In this document: positions 8,147 to 15,822 of the stretch, in pieces
How positions within the stretch are numbered: position 1 is the first letter of the stretch
How the letters are laid out: every line of letters starts with the position of its first letter
NCBI GenBank assembly: GCA_958366945.1
Contig: CATXCY010000008.1
Span: 12,074-76,073, forward strand
Length of the DNA stretch: 64,000 nt
Source of the DNA: Bruticola sp004554425
GTDB lineage: Bacteria; Vulcanimicrobiota; Xenobia; Xenobiales; Xenobiaceae
Direction: 5' to 3'
The notes under the pieces: model-generated
Told to the model about the DNA's origin: nothing
What the model saw: only the letters and a program-made list of their open reading frames with translations
The model's database searches: none
Program-made: the position numbers and the translations under genes

Positions 8147-9106
8147 GTGTCGATATCATCAAAATTTTCTCTCGCTTTATGCACTACAGTTTTAGCTTTA
8201 GGCTTAGCGGTTCCAGCTCTGGCTGATCCAGCCGACATTAGCGGCATGACCAATTTAAACCAAAACGCCATCATAACGGTTTCAGATGTCAAGACTAAGT
8301 CAGACAAACCTCGCTTACATATCCTTCAAGTAAAGGATGAGAAAGGCGCCAAATTCTTACCTATCGAAGTCTCTGCCTGGGATGTAAACGGCGATTCTTC
8401 GGCTCAGAAAGCTAGCGATCTGGAAGCGATATGCCAAGTGCCAGGTCGTCCCTACCATTTTTATGCTTTTGAAAGTGGCTATTGGAAAGGCGGTTCTGGA
8501 CGAGCTTTCGAAATTGAAGTGGGTCACGACCCTTATTCCGGGTGGATAGCCAGAGTTGTCAATGTCTTTAATCCATTCCCCATGCCAGCCGACGGTATAA
8601 CTCCTGATCATTTACAAATAGAAGGTTGCGCCGCTTTGCAAGACGGCCAGCAAAATATTTACATCTTGTTGGGATTGCGCGGCGATTCAGATCATGCCGG
8701 CCAATTGGTTGTCACCCGCTTAGAAGACAACAAATTCGTAGAATTAGAGCGCAAAAATATCGATTTACGCGATTTCCTTAACGGCGGTCGCAGTTGCTCA
8801 GACTTAAATTTGCAACCTAATGGAGAGAATAAATTCCGCATCCTCAGCGTGGGAACTACTGACGAAGGCGACCTTGGCCCGTTTGATTCAGTTATTTGCG
8901 AAGTTGGAACAGTAGAAATTAAGGACAAAGGCTACAAACTTTCCATGCTCAAAGAGCCAGTGCAAAATTATCGCATCAATGGCTTGAAAGTAGAATCTCT
9001 TTGCAGCTACTTTGGCGAAAACTCCGACTTATGTATTGGCACTGATGACGAAGCTTTCCATGTAGTATTCCGTCCTCTCCCCCGTTTACAAAAAGCTAAG
9101 AAATAA
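8147..9106 (+). CDS. Exported beta-propeller-like protein (possibly DUF3616-like)
   Basis: This 319-residue protein starts at a GTG with AGAGAGG upstream. It has a clear signal peptide (residues 1-26, cleavage after VPALA), so it is exported to the periplasm or outside. The mature part is rich in short beta strands with periodic Asp/Gly turns, and a segment QIEGCAALQDG followed by IYILLGLRGDSD resembles the repeat of DUF3616-type propellers. Several Cys residues (near 86, 162, 218, 252, 287, 297) may form disulfides. There is no recognisable catalytic motif. It is transcribed alone and followed by a terminator. Function unknown; the propeller assignment is an inference from pattern only. Confidence 0.6.
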   Translation: MSISSKFSLALCTTVLALGLAVPALADPADISGMTNLNQNAIITVSDVKTKSDKPRLHILQVKDEKGAKFLPIEVSAWDVNGDSSAQKASDLEAICQVPGRPYHFYAFESGYWKGGSGRAFEIEVGHDPYSGWIARVVNVFNPFPMPADGITPDHLQIEGCAALQDGQQNIYILLGLRGDSDHAGQLVVTRLEDNKFVELERKNIDLRDFLNGGRSCSDLNLQPNGENKFRILSVGTTDEGDLGPFDSVICEVGTVEIKDKGYKLSMLKEPVQNYRINGLKVESLCSYFGENSDLCIGTDDEAFHVVFRPLPRLQKAKK

Positions 9107-9121
9107 CTTTTTTTACTACCC

Positions 9122-9154
9122 AGCCCTCGCCCCTCAAAGTCGGGGGCTTTATTT
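9122..9154 (+). terminator. Terminator after the propeller-like gene
   Basis: AGCCCTCG (9122-9129) pairs with CGGGGGCT (9141-9148) through one T-G wobble, followed by TTTATTTA. A perfect TATAAT follows at 9159-9164, so the promoter of nadE may start almost at the end of this terminator, though I see no good -35 box. Confidence 0.65.
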
Positions 9155-9210
9155 ACGTTATAATCTCAAAATATCGCTACTTAACTAGCTAGAAAGGCTA
9201 TTAGCCTATC

Positions 9211-10860
9211 ATGAAACTGTTTATAGCACAGATAAATCCTACTGTCGGCGACGTCGAAAAGAACAGCCGCCTCATCGTTAAAGCTATCGAGCAAGCCAAA
9301 GAAGCTCAAGCTTCGTTGGTTGTTTTCCCTCAGATGGCACTTACCGGCTATCCTCCTCACGATTTACTTCGCAATCGCGCTTTCACCGTTGCCATTAGCG
9401 AAGCTTGGCACACTATAGCTGAAGCTTGCCAAGGACTCAAAGCCATTGTCGGCTCTCCGATTGTCTGCCAAGAAGACGAAGAAGAGACGCTTTATAACGG
9501 AGCTGTCTTACTTTCCCACACTGAAAAAGCTGAAATTATTCCTCTACAAGCTTCAGCTTTACACGATCATTCTTGGTTTGAGGCCTCCGACTATTTTAAC
9601 AACGGTTCTGCAATTGCATCTGCCATTACTTGCGAAGATTATAAAGTTATCTTATCTATAGATGACGAAATTTTAGACGAAGAATTTGCTTCTTTGGCCC
9701 AGCAAGAAAAGCAATCTGGCAACAAGCAAATTTTAGCCATCAATTTGGCCGCCCGTCCCTTCATTTCCGGACAATGGAAACAGCATGTAGCTTTATTGCA
9801 ACAGCGTGCCCAAGAATTGGGAGTACACATTTTGGAAGCCAACTTGGTAGGCGGCCAAGATCAGATCATTTTAGAAGGCGGCTCTTTGCTTATTTCCAAC
9901 CAGGGCCAGCTTTTGCACTATGCGCCGCGCTTCCATGAATATTGTCATCTTTGGACATTGAGTAGCCAAAGCACAACTCAGTCTATGCCACTTCCTGCCG
10001 AAGATGAGAAATGGGCCAAAGAAAGCGAATTAGCTGAAGCTATATGCTTAGGCTTAGGCGATTATATGCGCAAAAACGGTTTTACCGACGTTGTGTTGGG
10101 CATTTCCGGCGGTATCGATTCGGCCCTGTGTGCTGCTTTAGCCGTGAAAACTCTGGGTTCAGAACATGTACACGGCATTTATATGCCTAGCCGCTTCAGT
10201 ACCGACATAAGTGAAGAAGAAGGAGCCAAACTTTGCCGCAGCCTCGGTATCGATTTGCAATTATTGCCTATCGAAGGGCCCAGAGCCGCTTTTACCGAGT
10301 TGCTGGCCCCAGCCTTTGCGGGACGTAGTTTTGATATTACGGAAGAGAATATTCAAGCTCGTATCCGTGCTATTTTAGTAATGGCCATGTCCAATAAGTT
10401 CGGCTGGTTGGCTATATGCACTGGTAATAAAGCTGAAGAAGCGGTAGGCTACTCTACCTTGTACGGAGATGGAGCCGGCGGTATTGCTCCTATTATGGAT
10501 CTTTACAAAAACGAGGTTCGCTCACTTTGCCGTTATCTGAATAAAGATAAAGAGATAATTCCCTCTCTGATTATTACCCGCCCTCCTTCAGCAGAATTGC
10601 ATGAAGGCCAAAAGGACTCAGATAGCTTACCTGATTATGATGTCCTTGATGCTATGCTCAAAGCCTATTTGGAAGAAGGGCATACTAAAGCTGAGCTCAA
10701 AGCCGAGGGCTTCGACGAAGCTATGGTAGAAAAAGTAATTCGTCTGGTGGAGCGCAGTGAATTTAAACGTCAGCAAGGGCCTATTGGTTTGAAGTTGTCG
10801 CCTATGCTTTTGGGCTTAGATCGTCATATGCCCATCACTAAAGGTATTCACGCTCTTTAA
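9211..10860 (+). CDS. nadE: NAD+ synthetase with N-terminal nitrilase-like domain, glutaminase site degraded
   Basis: This 549-residue protein converts deamido-NAD to NAD+ with ATP, the last step of NAD synthesis. The C-terminal synthetase domain is intact: P-loop SGGIDS at 299-304, GNKAEEAVGYSTLYGDGAGG, and the SAELHEGQKDSDSLPDYDVL segment. The N-terminal nitrilase-fold domain normally hydrolyses glutamine with a Glu-Lys-Cys triad. Here Cys141 (ITCEDY) is kept, but the Glu of FPELALTGYPP is Gln41 (FPQMALTGYPP), and the Lys of the usual YRKxxLPNYGVFDE segment is missing (IIPLQASALHDHSWFEASDYF region, about 109-129). The enzyme may use free ammonia (inference). The window also holds pncB, which feeds the same pathway. 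Confidence 0.93.
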   Translation: MKLFIAQINPTVGDVEKNSRLIVKAIEQAKEAQASLVVFPQMALTGYPPHDLLRNRAFTVAISEAWHTIAEACQGLKAIVGSPIVCQEDEEETLYNGAVLLSHTEKAEIIPLQASALHDHSWFEASDYFNNGSAIASAITCEDYKVILSIDDEILDEEFASLAQQEKQSGNKQILAINLAARPFISGQWKQHVALLQQRAQELGVHILEANLVGGQDQIILEGGSLLISNQGQLLHYAPRFHEYCHLWTLSSQSTTQSMPLPAEDEKWAKESELAEAICLGLGDYMRKNGFTDVVLGISGGIDSALCAALAVKTLGSEHVHGIYMPSRFSTDISEEEGAKLCRSLGIDLQLLPIEGPRAAFTELLAPAFAGRSFDITEENIQARIRAILVMAMSNKFGWLAICTGNKAEEAVGYSTLYGDGAGGIAPIMDLYKNEVRSLCRYLNKDKEIIPSLIITRPPSAELHEGQKDSDSLPDYDVLDAMLKAYLEEGHTKAELKAEGFDEAMVEKVIRLVERSEFKRQQGPIGLKLSPMLLGLDRHMPITKGIHAL

Positions 10861-10951
10861 ATACAATTGACTTAAAATAAAGCTTGTCAGAGATAAGCTA
10901 AGGGCATGCTCTCAAGTTTGCTCTGGCATGCTTTAGATCTAAGCCGACAGC

Positions 10952-11007
10952 ATAAGCGAACTGCAATCGATTCAACTACAAAAGAAACAGACTGGCAGTT
11001 CGCTTAT
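10952..11007. repeat. 13-bp perfect inverted repeat downstream of nadE
   Basis: ATAAGCGAACTGC (10952-10964) and GCAGTTCGCTTAT (10995-11007) are perfect complements separated by 30 bases, 91 bases after the nadE stop. Only a short T-rich stretch follows (TTTAGTTGT), so it is a poor intrinsic terminator by the usual pattern, but it could end nadE transcripts or be part of a regulator site for the next gene. Confidence 0.5.
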
Positions 11008-11068
11008 TTAGTTGTGGGAAGTTTATCAACTTCACATTTTTACTACCGGTTATTAGTTAGGATTATTT

Positions 11069-12091
11069 TTGCTTATGGGTATGGAAATTCGCGGTCCCAA
11101 CTTAGGGACATACGACGCAGGTTACCTGCAGGCCGTTCAGCGCGAAATGGCCCGCAGCGTAAAATCAAACATATTAAAAGAAGTAGGCGATATTGAAGAC
11201 CAGGTTGCTTTGGCTTTGCAAGGCAATTTGGAAGATTCGGTCACTTTGTCACCGGAAGCCAAAGCCTATCTGAAGAAACTGCGCCGCAAACTTCTCAAGC
11301 ACAAGGGCATAGATCTTATTGGCGAAGAAGACAACGAGGAAGATGAAGAGGAAAAACCTGAGCGCGACTTTAACGGCTTGCTTAGCGACTTAGACTCTTT
11401 CCGCCGCAGCAAGTCGGAACAAGAAGGGCAAAAGCAACCACAAAACTTAATTTTCCCTACCACAATACAACTTTCTGGCTTTGTACCCAATCATAATAAA
11501 CGCGTTCAGCATCAAGTTTATTCGCCGGTACGCGAGACGATTAACCGCATGATCTATTACGCCCCCACGGAAGCTTCACGTCTCAAAGTTCAAGATGAAC
11601 TTGAGCCAATGGGAGCCAAGATTATTTCTCAAGTGAGATCTTTTGGCGCTCATATTATTGTGTTGGATCGTCGCCAAGCTCTCACTCAATTAAAAATAAA
11701 AGGCATGTATGTAGTCGCTCCTTCAGAGAAGACCTTTGACGGCCGCTACTGGTCTGAAGTGCGTGGACTATACGATTCTTCCAGGCGCCTACTAGTTATA
11801 GGTGAAGAGCAACTAGGACAGCCCAATCATTCGGTAGCTAGACACGAATTTGCTCACGCCTACGACAACGCTTTTAGTGAAACTCACGGTCGCAGATTGC
11901 CTTTATCTGTACAATTGTGGAATAAATTCCGTCATAGCCGCACAGGTTTAGTGTCTAATTACGCTTCTACTAATCCAGCAGAATATTTTGCCGAAACTGT
12001 AGAAGCTTACTTCCAACCGGCTTTAAAGCCTATTGTGGAGCAGCGTGACCCAGAAATGTATGCATATTTGCAAGAGCTTTTCAGCGCTTAA
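11069..12091 (+). CDS. Cytosolic zinc metallopeptidase with anthrax-lethal-factor-like fold
   Basis: This 340-residue protein has a C-terminal gluzincin domain: HEFAH at 259-263 in VARHEFAHAYDNAF, and a downstream NPAEYFAETVEAYF in which Glu309 is the likely third zinc ligand. This pairing, and the preceding segment with YDSSRRLLVIGEE, resemble ATLF (anthrax lethal factor-like, M34-related) peptidases. Residues 1-60 are helical; 85-120 are strongly acidic (GEEDNEEDEEEKPERD) and likely disordered. There is no signal peptide, so it should act in the cytoplasm or leave by an unusual route. TTG at 11069 has AGGA 6 bases upstream; ATG at 11075 is an alternative. Substrate unknown. Confidence 0.65.
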   Translation: MLMGMEIRGPNLGTYDAGYLQAVQREMARSVKSNILKEVGDIEDQVALALQGNLEDSVTLSPEAKAYLKKLRRKLLKHKGIDLIGEEDNEEDEEEKPERDFNGLLSDLDSFRRSKSEQEGQKQPQNLIFPTTIQLSGFVPNHNKRVQHQVYSPVRETINRMIYYAPTEASRLKVQDELEPMGAKIISQVRSFGAHIIVLDRRQALTQLKIKGMYVVAPSEKTFDGRYWSEVRGLYDSSRRLLVIGEEQLGQPNHSVARHEFAHAYDNAFSETHGRRLPLSVQLWNKFRHSRTGLVSNYASTNPAEYFAETVEAYFQPALKPIVEQRDPEMYAYLQELFSA

Positions 12092-12225
12092 TCAAGAATT
12101 TATAAGGTAGAGAGAAGTCGATGTGTTTTTCTAAAAGGAAAAGCTGCGGCTTTTGAAACAATTAACAATCTGTTTAGTCAGAACACGAATTTTTTATTCA
12201 TTAGGTCAGGAATTTTCTCAAGCTT

Positions 12226-15200
12226 ATGAACAGACTCACTTTTACTGCAGCAGCTGTTTCTTTACTTTGTTTAGCTCCTTTGTCGGCAGCTTACTCACAA
12301 GAGCCTCAAGTTCATGGCCGTCTGTACAATACCTATTCTCAAGCCGTAGCTCAAGCTAATCCTTGGGATAAGTACCAAGCTGAACCAGCAGCTAAAGCTA
12401 AAAATACCACTCAGAGCACAGATACTCCCTCATCAGCTCCTACAGCTACCGGTTCTTCGGCTAACCCTTGGGACAAATACCAAGCTGAGCCTTCAAGTTC
12501 AAAAAAAGTCTCAGGCTCTAGTTCATCTCCCAAAGCTATGCCCATTCCAGCAACTGCCGAAGGTAGTCCCGAAGTTGAAGATAATTTGCCAGAAGTAACA
12601 GGCAACAACCCTTGGGATAAATATGCTCCTGCTCCTTCACCAGTAAAAGCCAAGAAAAAAAACACTGCTAAAATAAAAGAACGTCCGGCCAAATTGGAAT
12701 TGGCCCAGCCTTTACCAGAGCAAGAAATTCCTCAAGGACCGCGAGTTATCAAAAACAACCTGGCTATAGGTACCGACAATTATTTTGCTATAGAGTATGC
12801 TGGTCAGTTGGTAGGTTATTCCCAATACAAGATAAATCGTCTTTTAACTTTAGGCGGTCAATCTACCTACGTCATGGATTCTGCGTCACGTATAAAAATG
12901 GGCGTAGAGACAGTACAAGATCTGAAATTCACCGCCAATACCCAAATTGACAAAAAGACTTTAGCGCCAGCTTTATTCCTCTGTATTCAAGGTGAACAGA
13001 AAAGTAAAGATGCTTTAAGCGTTAATTGTATATACTCCGAAGATTTTATTGCTCAGAACAACAATTACATGGGCAAAGAACAAGGATATTTGCAAAAATA
13101 TTCGGCCAACCATCCTCCTCTGATTGTATTTAACAACTTGTGGGGCCATCTCGATACTTTTCCAGAACATTACTGGCTTATGGTCAGAGCCGCTTCTCAG
13201 GGCGGAGTTTTAGATACATACGATCCCATCTTACAAGGTATAGGCAAAACTATTGTCTACAAACCGATAAAAGAAACTTGGAAAGACCGCGATAGAGTTG
13301 CACACACAACTTTTGTCTATAAAATTACCGACGCGAACTCCGCTCCTCTAGCTTACGTGCGAGTTTACGCCAAAAATTACGAGTTGGCCGAAATCAGAGA
13401 GATCGGTTCAGGCTTAGTTTTCCGCCGTTCTACTCCCGGCGTGGTTTCGTCTGTTGCCAAATCTTCTGGACAACGCATTAAAGCTAATTCGGAAATTTCC
13501 AATATTTATTTCCAAGATCCAGACAAGCTTACCCATTTAGAAGCTTTTGTCGATTTGAGATTGCGCGGTGGAGAATTAGCTCAACACCAAATCAAAAATT
13601 ACAAGCAACAGTTTTACGGCGAAGTAAAAGAAGGGCAAATTAAGGGACGTGCTGTGGTGAGTAGCGACTTAAAAAGCGAAACTCCCAAAGCAAAATTTCC
13701 TTTTACAGAAACAATCCCCGATGAACTCAAAAAGTATTTACAAGCTTGTCCCGGCATTGAGCTTGAAGTAAATAGCCTGACAACTAAAGCCAAAGAAGTC
13801 ACTTGGAAATCGGAAACAGCTTTCCAAGCCGCCCAGCGCTTAAATGGTTATGTATCTAACCAAATAGCCGAAGGTGTAGCTTTACCTTCAGCGCGTCAAA
13901 CTTTGGAGAACCAAGTAGGCAACCCCGAAGGAAAGGCTTTGCTTTTAACAGCCTTACTCAGAGCTGTCAAGATCCCCGCCAGAGTTGTGGGAGGTTTGTC
14001 TTATAATAAAGGTTCCTTTACAGTGCATCGCTGGACAGAAGCTTGGCTGGGCGCCGAAGATGGTTGGGTTGCCTTTGACCCCACAACCAACGAATCTGGC
14101 TTCATTAACGCTTCCCACATTACTTTGTGGGAGAGTGGCGATCTCCAAGCCATGGACATTTATGTAGAGAAGTTTTCTCCCCGTCCCCCTCGTACTACAG
14201 ATTATTTCAAAACAGCTCTCAAGTGGCCCATAGGTGAAAAACGCACCTATGGTATCTACCATAAGGGCAAACTTATCGGTTTAGAAAGCTCCTACATGTA
14301 CGATATGGAAGTGCGCGAAGGTGGCGAGACTTACGATTTTAAGTCTGAATCGGTAATTTTGCGCGATGAGAAGCCTCTTGTCTTCGAAAGTACTCTTAGC
14401 ATGAACCAAAATGCTTTGCCTATTTCTTTCCAAGCTACAGAAGATAACGGGGTTAAAGTTCATCATGAAAGCTTCACCTTCAAGGGGACCAATATTACCC
14501 AAGCTCTCGATCTTAAAGAATCGAAATCGCTGCCCAGACCGGCTAAATCAAAAGCGCTTATAGAGCGCGAAAAAGCTGAGGCCGAAAAACAAAGTGAAGT
14601 ACAAGCGGAAGAAGCTCAGCTTGAACAAAATCCTCCCCTTCCTGAATCTATTCAAGTTGAACAAGCTAACGCGGTTGCTCAGCCTACGCTTAACAGTGCG
14701 CAACCCAAGACGCAGAGCCAGCCTACTGCGACGGAGTCGAGCGCCGAAAAGGCGAACAGCAACCAGGAGCCGAGCCAGAAGCAGGATGCAACCTCTACTG
14801 ACGTTGCGGAGGCTGATAAGCTTGATCAGGGAATTGGTGAGGCTGCTCAAGGCGCTTCTGGAGATATAAACAAAGAGAAAGAATTGCCCGAAACGGCTAT
14901 TTCTGATGCTGAGAAAGAGGCTGCTGAAGCTGAAGCTAAAGAACAAGCTGAACTTAAGGCACGCCAAGAAGCCAAAGAACGCTTGCTTGAAATTAAAGCT
15001 TGTTACGACGAAGCCAAGCAACAAGCTGCCGAAGCCGAAAAAGCCAAACAAGCCGACGCTAAAGACGCGGAAAAAGACAGTGTAAAGGCCGACTCCGACA
15101 ACACCGAAAAAGTGGATGATTCTAAGGGCCGCCAAATTCCTTATTCCATAGGCACCTACCTTGTCGATCCTCGCTTCTTGTCTCAGTGGGCCTTAGTAGT

Positions 15201-15675
15201 AGAGCAAAGTCCAGTAGTAACTCCCGAAAAAGCAGACGAAGAGAGCAAGAGCGACTCAGAATTGCCCAAAATAGATCCCAATACTGGGGTTGTGAGTTCT
15301 AGCGAAGTAATCTCTCCCAATTCAGCTTCGAATGCGGACACAAAAATCGATAATTCCGAGTCAAATAGTCAAATAGGAGAAACGGGAGCTGGCACTTTCA
15401 GTCAGAATAGCTCTTCCGACAATGAAGATGATGAAGCTTACAGTTTCAAAGCTTTCATCCCCGGTTCTCTCAAAGTGCAGGATCTTGCCATTCAAAGAGC
15501 CGAAGCCGACGAGACGATCACTATGCCAGATGGCAGAGAAGTCGAGACGGCCCGTCTAGATACAGAAAAGGGTATGCTTTTCTATATGGACTTAAAAACT
15601 GGTAAAGTTCTGAAAATCAGTATTCCCAGCCAGGATTTGGAAATGTATTTAGAAGATACGCGCTTTGAGCTGTAG
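12226..15675 (+). CDS. Very large exported transglutaminase-like protein with NPWDKY repeats, catalytic Cys missing
   Basis: This 1149-residue protein has a signal peptide (1-23). NPWDKY occurs three times (45-50, 80-85, 128-133) in a Pro/Ser/Ala-rich linker. Residues ~170-530 form a beta-rich domain I do not recognise. Residues ~540-640 match a transglutaminase core: ALLLTALLRAVKIPARVVGG, then His601 in VHRWTEAWL and Asp618 in VAFDPTTN. The usual catalytic Cys in GDC is replaced (GNP, Pro567), so thiol catalysis is unlikely. Residues ~770-1060 are low complexity, Gln/Glu/Ala/Lys-rich and probably coiled coil; the tail (1080-1149) looks folded. Perhaps an envelope scaffold (inference). ATG start with only a distant AGGA. 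A strong terminator follows. Confidence 0.7.
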   Translation: MNRLTFTAAAVSLLCLAPLSAAYSQEPQVHGRLYNTYSQAVAQANPWDKYQAEPAAKAKNTTQSTDTPSSAPTATGSSANPWDKYQAEPSSSKKVSGSSSSPKAMPIPATAEGSPEVEDNLPEVTGNNPWDKYAPAPSPVKAKKKNTAKIKERPAKLELAQPLPEQEIPQGPRVIKNNLAIGTDNYFAIEYAGQLVGYSQYKINRLLTLGGQSTYVMDSASRIKMGVETVQDLKFTANTQIDKKTLAPALFLCIQGEQKSKDALSVNCIYSEDFIAQNNNYMGKEQGYLQKYSANHPPLIVFNNLWGHLDTFPEHYWLMVRAASQGGVLDTYDPILQGIGKTIVYKPIKETWKDRDRVAHTTFVYKITDANSAPLAYVRVYAKNYELAEIREIGSGLVFRRSTPGVVSSVAKSSGQRIKANSEISNIYFQDPDKLTHLEAFVDLRLRGGELAQHQIKNYKQQFYGEVKEGQIKGRAVVSSDLKSETPKAKFPFTETIPDELKKYLQACPGIELEVNSLTTKAKEVTWKSETAFQAAQRLNGYVSNQIAEGVALPSARQTLENQVGNPEGKALLLTALLRAVKIPARVVGGLSYNKGSFTVHRWTEAWLGAEDGWVAFDPTTNESGFINASHITLWESGDLQAMDIYVEKFSPRPPRTTDYFKTALKWPIGEKRTYGIYHKGKLIGLESSYMYDMEVREGGETYDFKSESVILRDEKPLVFESTLSMNQNALPISFQATEDNGVKVHHESFTFKGTNITQALDLKESKSLPRPAKSKALIEREKAEAEKQSEVQAEEAQLEQNPPLPESIQVEQANAVAQPTLNSAQPKTQSQPTATESSAEKANSNQEPSQKQDATSTDVAEADKLDQGIGEAAQGASGDINKEKELPETAISDAEKEAAEAEAKEQAELKARQEAKERLLEIKACYDEAKQQAAEAEKAKQADAKDAEKDSVKADSDNTEKVDDSKGRQIPYSIGTYLVDPRFLSQWALVVEQSPVVTPEKADEESKSDSELPKIDPNTGVVSSSEVISPNSASNADTKIDNSESNSQIGETGAGTFSQNSSSDNEDDEAYSFKAFIPGSLKVQDLAIQRAEADETITMPDGREVETARLDTEKGMLFYMDLKTGKVLKISIPSQDLEMYLEDTRFEL

Positions 15676-15733
15676 CTTTTGTTGAGAGCCACAAGCTAAC
15701 TCTTAAGAAAAAACAATAAAGGGGGGAAACAAA

Positions 15734-15782
15734 GCGGGGCGTGCCGATTCTTCCACAGCGCAAATCGGCCCCCGCCTTTTTC
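15734..15782 (+). terminator. Terminator between the transglutaminase-like gene and the kinase gene
   Basis: GCGGGG (15734-15739) and GCCGATT (15743-15749) pair with AATCGGC (15763-15769) and CCCCGC (15770-15775), leaving a 3-base bulge, followed by CTTTTTCTG. It ends only 40 bases before the kinase start codon, leaving little room for a separate promoter. Confidence 0.88.
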
Positions 15783-15822
15783 TGTTGTCAGCCGAGATAG
15801 AACAATCAATCGTGAGTTTAAG

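Noticed and set aside
10906..11196. 96-codon plus-strand frame before the ATLF-like peptidase
   Set aside because: It overlaps the start of the peptidase gene in another frame and crosses a large inverted repeat; no coding signal.
14548..15135. 195-codon minus-strand frame opposite the transglutaminase-like gene
   Set aside because: It mirrors a low-complexity Glu/Ala/Lys-rich coding stretch and yields a Phe/Leu/Arg-rich artefact.
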